The notes below the pieces were generated by a model. It was not told the origin of the DNA. It ran no database searches and saw only the letters and a list, made by a program, of their open reading frames with translations. From assembly GCA_032622095.1 (NCBI GenBank), contig CP136066.1:171799164-171863163 (forward strand): 64,000 bases of DNA. The letters are read 5' to 3'. Each line of letters starts with the position of its first letter. The stretch's first letter is position 1. The translations under genes and the position numbers were made by a program. This document shows, one piece after another, positions 58,425-64,000 of the stretch. The stretch is from Siphonodentalium dalli. Lineage: Eukaryota; Mollusca; Scaphopoda; Gadilida; Siphonodentaliidae.

Positions 58425-59440
58425 TCACGTCCCTAGACGTTGGAATAATGTTGGAAACATAACGTTGAATTTTGGGATGTTCACTCAACGTTGAAATAAC
58501 GTTGGAATCCTAACGTTGATTCTTTTTTATATTCGCTCAACGTTGGATTGATGTTGGGGTAACGTTGGAAAGCTGACATTGACATTGGGATAATGTTGGA
58601 AACCTAACTTTGAATTTTTGGGACATTTTATCAATGTTGAATTAACGTTGGAAACCTAACGTTACTTTTTTCATGTTCAATCAACGTTGATTAACGTTGG
58701 AAACCTAACGTTGACTTTCTGGATGTTCTTTTAACGTTGAATCAACGTGAAATAACGTTACAAATCTTAACGGTTTAATTTTTGGACGTTCATTCTACGT
58801 TGAATCAATGTTGAAATAACGTTGGGAGACCTAACGTTGAATTTTGGGACGTTATTTTAACGTTGAATCTGCATTGAATTAATGTTGGAAACATAACGCT
58901 GAATTTGATACGTTGAAATAACGTTGTAAACCTAACCTTGAATTTCTGGACATTATTTTAACGTGGGACAACGTTTGAAAGCTAACGTTCACTTTTGTGA
59001 TGTTCGATGAACGTTACATCAATGTTAAAATAATGTTAGAAATCTAACGGTTTAATTTTTTGACGTTGAATTAATGTTGAAATAACATTGGAACCTAACG
59101 TTGAATTTTGAAACATTGAATCTACTTTGAAATAACTTTGGAAACCTAATGGTTGAATTTTTGGACTTTTGTTGAATCAGTGATAAAAATAACGTTGGAA
59201 ATATAAAGCTGAATGTCGGGACAATCACTCAACGTTGAAATAATCTTGGAAAGCTGACGTTGAATTTCGGAATGTTTTCTTAACATTGAATCTACGCTGA
59301 AATAATGTTCGAAACTTAACTCAGGACGTTGAATCAAAGTTGGAATAATTTTGGAAACATAACATTTAATTTTGGGACGTTTCCTCAAAAATTTAAATAA
59401 CATTGGACACTCAATGATTAATTCCATAGTGGCCACAATG
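58425..59440. repeat. AACGTT minisatellite, about 1 kb
   Basis: Many degenerate copies of a roughly 60-65 bp unit built from ACGTTGGAAACCTAACGTTG, AATTTTGGGACGTT and CAACGTTGAATCAACGTTG. It opens with CACGTCCCTAGACGTTGG, like the terminus of the small element at 51718, but a matching right terminus is not visible. Order decays toward the right end. The unit is rich in the self-complementary AACGTT. Confidence 0.92.
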
Positions 59441-59923
59441 AAATTTTAGTATCCAGGAAGGGATGCAATTATAAATATAGGACTTAAGTGACATGATACA
59501 TAAACTTTATTGATGAAATTTTAGATAAATTAACAGTATATTAATAAATAGGTTGCTCAAATGACAGACTGAATTATAAATAAATTAAATTTGAGAATAA
59601 GGTATAATCACATTCATTCAAGCTTTTTGATCACAAACATAACAACAAAATATCATCTCATGGCAGAACCATGTTTATAAAAACGTCTGCTGCATGGAAA
59701 TTTCTTGGAAAATTGGGCCACCAGTTAATATTACAACTCTTAGCTACAACCTAGAACTAAACATAGCACACAATTTTTTAAGCGAACATCTGAAGCCAAA
59801 TAAGATTTGAATGAAGAATATGTTATTGAAGAATCAATCAGGAATTTTGAATGTAAAATAAAATAATTATTGTTGCTTTGGAGTTCAGACATTAATAGCA
59901 AAAGCTATGTGTCATTATATAGA

Positions 59924-60060
59924 GAATAATCACTTGATTGAACTGGTGACACAAAATAATTCATTAGAGGCAGGGACATTGTACAAACAAGGGTTTTACA
60001 AAATAGCCCCTGCCTCGAATGAATTATTTCACGTCACCAGTTCAATAAAGTGATTATTAT
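59924..60060. repeat. Foldback hairpin, arms about 50 bp
   Basis: AATAATCACTTGATTGAACT with GGTGAC, AATAATTCATT and GAGGCAGGG at 59925-59975 pairs with CCCCTGCCTCGAATGAATTA...AGTGATTATT ending at 60060. The loop is about 33 bp. Arms are about 90 percent complementary by eye. Confidence 0.9.
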
Positions 60061-60483
60061 GTTTATTATATTCCACTATAAATAAACATCTGATTTACCA
60101 GAAATCCAAATAATATTGACATTATACCGATGATGCATACAATGCGATAGCGTGTATGAATAAATAATGCACTAGTTAAAGTGACACTTGTGAAATTATC
60201 TTTATTCTATTACTACTCCATTTAAAATATGATCAATGAACAATATAACAATGAAACAAACAATCGTATATTGCATATCATTGAACTTTAACAAGTTAAC
60301 ATAAACTATAACATTTTGGACAAATGTATTATAAAAACGGCTGCTTCTAAATTAACTATTATATAGCAACAATTATTGGATCACGGATCACACTTTTCTT
60401 CAAACTATCTAGGCTGTTAACACATAATCAGCAAATTCATAGTCTATGAAATTCTGTCAAATATTATTCAACAAGGACCATAA

Positions 60484-60591
60484 ATCCAGTTAAATATAAC
60501 GACCTGTATATTCATGTGCAATCAATATACCAAAATAATCCAGTTAAATCTAACGACCTGTATATTCATGTGCAATCAATATACCAAAATA
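60484..60591. repeat. Tandem duplication, 54 bp x 2
   Basis: ATCCAGTTAAATATAACGAC at 60484 recurs at 60538 with one change (ATA to CTA); copies run to CCAAAATAAT. Confidence 0.95.
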
Positions 60592-61276
60592 ATTTGGCAA
60601 ATTATAAGTCGACAATAAATACGGTGTAGTCATGCCCACAACAGGCGTAGAACTAGTGGAGAATCACCTGGAAAACCATTACCACTCATTCACTTAGCTG
60701 GAACCTCCCAGACCGAGAACTCCATACCCCCAAAAAAATAAAACCACCAGGAAAACTACCACATTCGGTCATTCTCAACTAATGAGATCCATAAACAATA
60801 CCCTCACAATATAATCATCAAGTTTAAGAGGAATCCCTGTGGATAACCACTGCAAATAACTCGTTTGTGGAGAACCACCAACAAGATCCACCTCGATAAC
60901 GGCATTCTCTAACATGGAGAACCACTGGATGAACAACACCCCACCAAATTGCACCAATGAGAAACCACCACTACCCAACAGAGTACTGTTAAAATTTTGA
61001 TACAGATATAGTAGTACTGGCCTATAACCCTGTAGAGTGTTCCGAGTGGACGCAAGGTTTTATGTTGGGGTTGATCCTTGGACAATGTGCTTCAAAAGTT
61101 TTTTGGGTGATCGCGATGTCGACGTGCTCCCGTTTCCATGGCAACCGTTTTCAAAATGGCCGCTATTTGGCGATATTTTTATGATATCGGTCATGCAAAA
61201 TCAAAAATGTACCTAATCTATATTTTTATGATACAGCAACCTTCTGAGATATAACTGGGAGTCTTTATAATAATTG

Positions 61277-61293
61277 CCACCAGGTGGCGCTAT
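61277..61293 (+). promoter_or_regulatory. CTCF-like motif
   Basis: CCACCAGGTGGCGCTAT agrees with the core of the bilaterian CTCF consensus (CCACCAGGKGGCGCT). CTCF binds such sites as an insulator or architectural factor. A single match could be chance; see the second site 172 bp on. Confidence 0.4.
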
Positions 61294-61448
61294 CTGATAT
61301 AGCCTCTAAAAAGCAGATTTATTCGTTTTTAGCTCATTTTCCGCTTTTTATGCACTTTTTCTTGGTGTGTTTTAATATATAAAAGTAATTTAACAATTTA
61401 ATTCATCACACACATTTCTTAAGTACACATGGTTTCTCGTGCTATTCT

Positions 61449-61467
61449 CTCACCAGGGGGCGCTGCC
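61449..61467 (+). promoter_or_regulatory. CTCF-like motif, second site
   Basis: CTCACCAGGGGGCGCTGCC matches the CTCF core at nearly every position. A degenerate third version, CTCACCATATGGTGCTGTC, lies at 61747-61765 in the same orientation, so the sites may be parts of a dispersed repeat that happens to carry the motif. Confidence 0.4.
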
Positions 61468-61949
61468 AATTTTAACTGAGAAATGCCCAATTATATATCA
61501 TTTTGGACAACATTATTTTGATTTTCGAAACTAGTCACACTTAACGTGTAATCCCATATTTTCAGTGTTATCACTTAATACTTATATGTTTTGTGTGGAG
61601 GTTAACATATAGTCTCTAGACAATGTGGTCAATTAAAATATTGATATGGTAGTATTTCTGTGATAATATATGCTAAATCTAAACTTTGTAACATATACAA
61701 ACCTTCTATGGGGCATTGGGTATCTGAATACCAATCATGTCATATCCTCACCATATGGTGCTGTCAAAAGTGGCAATTCAATGCGTGTTGTTATAATATA
61801 TACGTTGGTTTTAATGTAACACTGGTGATTTAGTTTTCTAAGATTACACGGGAAACACTATGTTCTGTATATTCTGCCATATTCTTACGATATCATGAAT
61901 TATCACGTATTATGAATTGTAATCAAGAGCTATATATATGCAAAATGTC

Positions 61950-61976
61950 ATATATATATATATATATATATATATA
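61950..61976. repeat. TA microsatellite
   Basis: About 13 uninterrupted TA units. Confidence 0.98.
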
Positions 61977-62250
61977 GACCATATTCAAGTTTCTGTTTAA
62001 CTTCGCAATGTGGCATTTTATTATTACATGTGATATCTTAGATGAACGGTATAAACTGCAACCTTCCAAAGAATATTTCGGAAATATAAAGTGTGAATGA
62101 TACTTTAAAGACCTTATAAATATGGTACCGTTGCGATCATGATATCCGTGGAATTGAATAGACATATGGAATAGAGTCACAAATTGTCAACATCAAGAGT
62201 TGCTGTGGAATTATAATTGTGTCGGTTTGTACTGGATAATAACAATTCGA

Positions 62251-64000
62251 TTAATGCTCATTGTTGCAAATATCCTTTAGGCACTTGCAAAAGTCTGTAC
62301 ATGACACACTGTTCCGTCTACACGAACATCTACCGTTGCATTTCACACAACCACATACAAGAGAAAATTCACGAGGAAGAGCTTTTCTGAACTTCATCGG
62401 CTCCAAGTTACCAAGAGATTTCTGCCACCCAAAGCATTCAGGTCGCAGCACATCACATGCTATATGTGAGTCAAGTAAGTTGGTGAGGGTCTTGATGACA
62501 TAGAAACACCTAAGCAAATGGCAATGAAGAGCAACCGATGTAGGAGGCAAGTCGTGGAGATGTTTTCCTCTGTTCAGAAACATATCACATCGCAATTAAT
62601 CAAATGACTTCATTTGGCTATTCTGTGAAGTATTCACAAGAAAATGTTCTGCCATTTGGAAAGTATCCGATGGTGGATGTTCTTCTCCAAATTTGTCTAG
62701 ATACAATTCAAGTTTCGACCGAAGTGCCGCTGCTTTGGCGCCAACTTTACTCGTCGTATCGGAACCTGTGAGTATGTGCGCCTTGAGAAGTACGGAACAA
62801 AGTGACGGTCCTAGATTGCGTGCAAGTGTGTGAATGGGAATATATCGAACTTTCTCCTTTGCATGCGCCGAACTTGATCCATAGTTCAATCAAACCATCC
62901 TTGAAAAAAAAACATATATGTAATATAGCAGAAATACTACCACATCAGTATCGTTAGAAAGGACAACAATCCGCTCTGCTTCATACGTCAATGCATGTTT
63001 TATATGCGGAATTATACGGGCATCTGCTTCAAAGTTAACATCAAGATCAGAAACATAGTCAATACCTGCAGAGGTTACGTTGACACAATTTGAAATCTCA
63101 CCATCTGACACTGTGGCCCCTAATACAAGATGTGCTCCGGTTTCTAACGCTTTGTTGACGAAATGGCTGCCTGCCGTCTTCTGAAGCATTTCCTTATTTT
63201 TCTGCGAAGCCCAAAATTTATCTCGTTGGTCAGGAAGGTGCGTTGTATTCGTTAGACACACAAGTTCGATCGATGAACATTTGTTCCTTCGTTCCCTCTC
63301 GCCGGATTTCACAGAAAATTCCTGGTAGCTGTCAAATATAATGTCCACTCTATCGTGTGCAAATTCTGCATTAAAATTAATCCAAAGAATATCCAAATAA
63401 TCACCAAAACTGGTGCTGTCCTTCATGGAAACTTTCCTAGCTTGTGACATAAAATCGACCACAATGGCTGTTCTGAGTGAAGATTGATCTCCAAAATGAT
63501 AATATGTGGGGTTTAGTTGCTTCTCCAGCTCCGCTACAAGCAGGCGGACCGTTTTCACATTTCTGTTCTTTGTGTTGATTTCCCTCGGTGATGAAATCTG
63601 GTAGGTTGACCTTGTGTATGATATCTGTGATTTTCTTAGTCTTTTCTGTGTATCTCTCACGTCGGTAATCGAGGTAGCCAGCTTCTCCGTTCGCAAAAAA
63701 ACAGTAAAAATCTCTGGGTAGTCTCAGAGGAAACATGCTGATTGGTTAGAATGTTATGCAAACTTGGGTCAGAATTCAAATTGAAAGGATTGTCACGCTC
63801 TGACATAAATTTGTAGAATTTCCATACACATTCGTTTAGTTCCTGACCGACATTACCGGCGAGTTCATGATGGAGAATAGAACCATCATACACAATGTTT
63901 GAGTTTGTAATTTTGCGGCACATGTTCGATATACTTAAAATTTCGTGGCACACAAGTTCCCATTCAGCCACATATGCCGTCTGACGACTCTGTCCAACTC
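62251..64000 (-). pseudogene. PIN/FEN-like uncharacterised protein with Cys-rich C-terminus, decayed, cut by the window end
   Basis: Leftward from the window edge: YVAEWELVCHEIL; RDNPFNLNSDPSLHNILTNQ; (frameshift near 63700) GEAGYLDYRRERYTEKTKKI; (frameshift near 63560) NVKTVRLLVAELEKQL; IVVDFMSQARKVSM; VDIIFDSYQEFSVKSGERER; KFWASQKNKEMLQ; ERIVVLSNDTDVVVFLLYY; (local frame excursion at about 62915-62850) VRYIPIHTLARNLG; LLKAHILTGSDTTSKVGAKA; a TAA at 62596; then FGWQKSLGNL and a Cys-rich tail, CGCVKCNGRCSCRRNSVSC. I recognise this order from multi-copy proteins of unknown role in invertebrates. The acidic positions in VDFM, NDTDVV and TGSDTTSK look like a PIN/FEN-type metal site (inference). 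Cys-rich tails of this kind resemble CXC motifs. Four or more lesions make this copy non-functional. Confidence 0.75.

Larger units (their letters stand above)
59441..62250. other. Intergenic spacer with small repeats
   Basis: No gene supported. It contains a foldback (59924-60060), a 54-bp tandem duplication (60484-60591), a TGGTGGTTCTCC-rich minus-strand stretch (60650-60980), CTCF-like motifs (61277-61765) and a TA microsatellite (61950-61976). Confidence 0.55.

Overview
This window is from an animal nuclear genome, AT-rich, intron-containing and heavily loaded with mobile DNA. Canonical GT-AG splice signals flank short exons, there are no operons, and the recognisable protein families are typical of invertebrates: non-LTR retrotransposons, a Helitron, a SWIM/C48-protease/PHD gene and two uncharacterised multi-copy families. 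A marine invertebrate, perhaps a lophotrochozoan, is the best guess, but nothing seen fixes the phylum.

Region 1 to 23.1 kb (+ strand) reads best as one large, partly decayed gene. A 2.6 kb unit with a SWIM zinc-finger exon is tandemly repeated at 1-6.5 kb. It is followed by exons of a Ulp1/C48-type cysteine protease (His exon at 11.66 kb, central exon at 12.9 kb, catalytic-Cys exon present three times at 13.9, 14.4 and 16.3 kb), then a split PHD finger at 20.3 and 21.5 kb and a four-codon last exon at 23.08 kb. Splice phases agree through most of the chain. Frameshifts in both SWIM copies and one after the Cys exon suggest it is decaying or carried by a transposon lineage. Its introns hold foldback elements and dispersed repeats.

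Region 23.1 to 35.6 kb is a mobile-element graveyard: a 5'-truncated, internally rearranged LINE (+, 26.05-28.43 kb), a 313-bp foldback (31.05 kb), and the N-terminal and Rep portion of a Helitron on the minus strand (32.16-34.30 kb) with its helicase missing.

Region 35.6 to 46.1 kb holds a recent 2.5 kb tandem duplication and a minus-strand SGNH-esterase-like protein gene (retrotransposon ORF1 type). That gene is split by two nested DNA transposons whose borders can be called to the base: a 402-bp element with 9-bp target duplications and a 1627-bp CAG...CTG element with 7-bp duplications. Next comes a minus-strand Jockey-like gag/ORF1 remnant with zinc knuckles.

Region 46 to 55 kb is non-coding repeat territory: a nested-palindrome foldback (48.2 kb), LINE 3' ends (47.0 and 49.4-49.9 kb), several copies of a family marked by the motif AACGCTCTTTATT, and a TIR element filled with an AACGTT minisatellite.

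Region 55 to 64 kb has two minus-strand decayed genes of invertebrate multi-copy families (55.08-57.78 kb and 62.25 kb to beyond the window end), separated by a long AACGTT minisatellite and a repeat-rich spacer with CTCF-like motifs. No tRNA, rRNA, CRISPR or bacterial features were seen.
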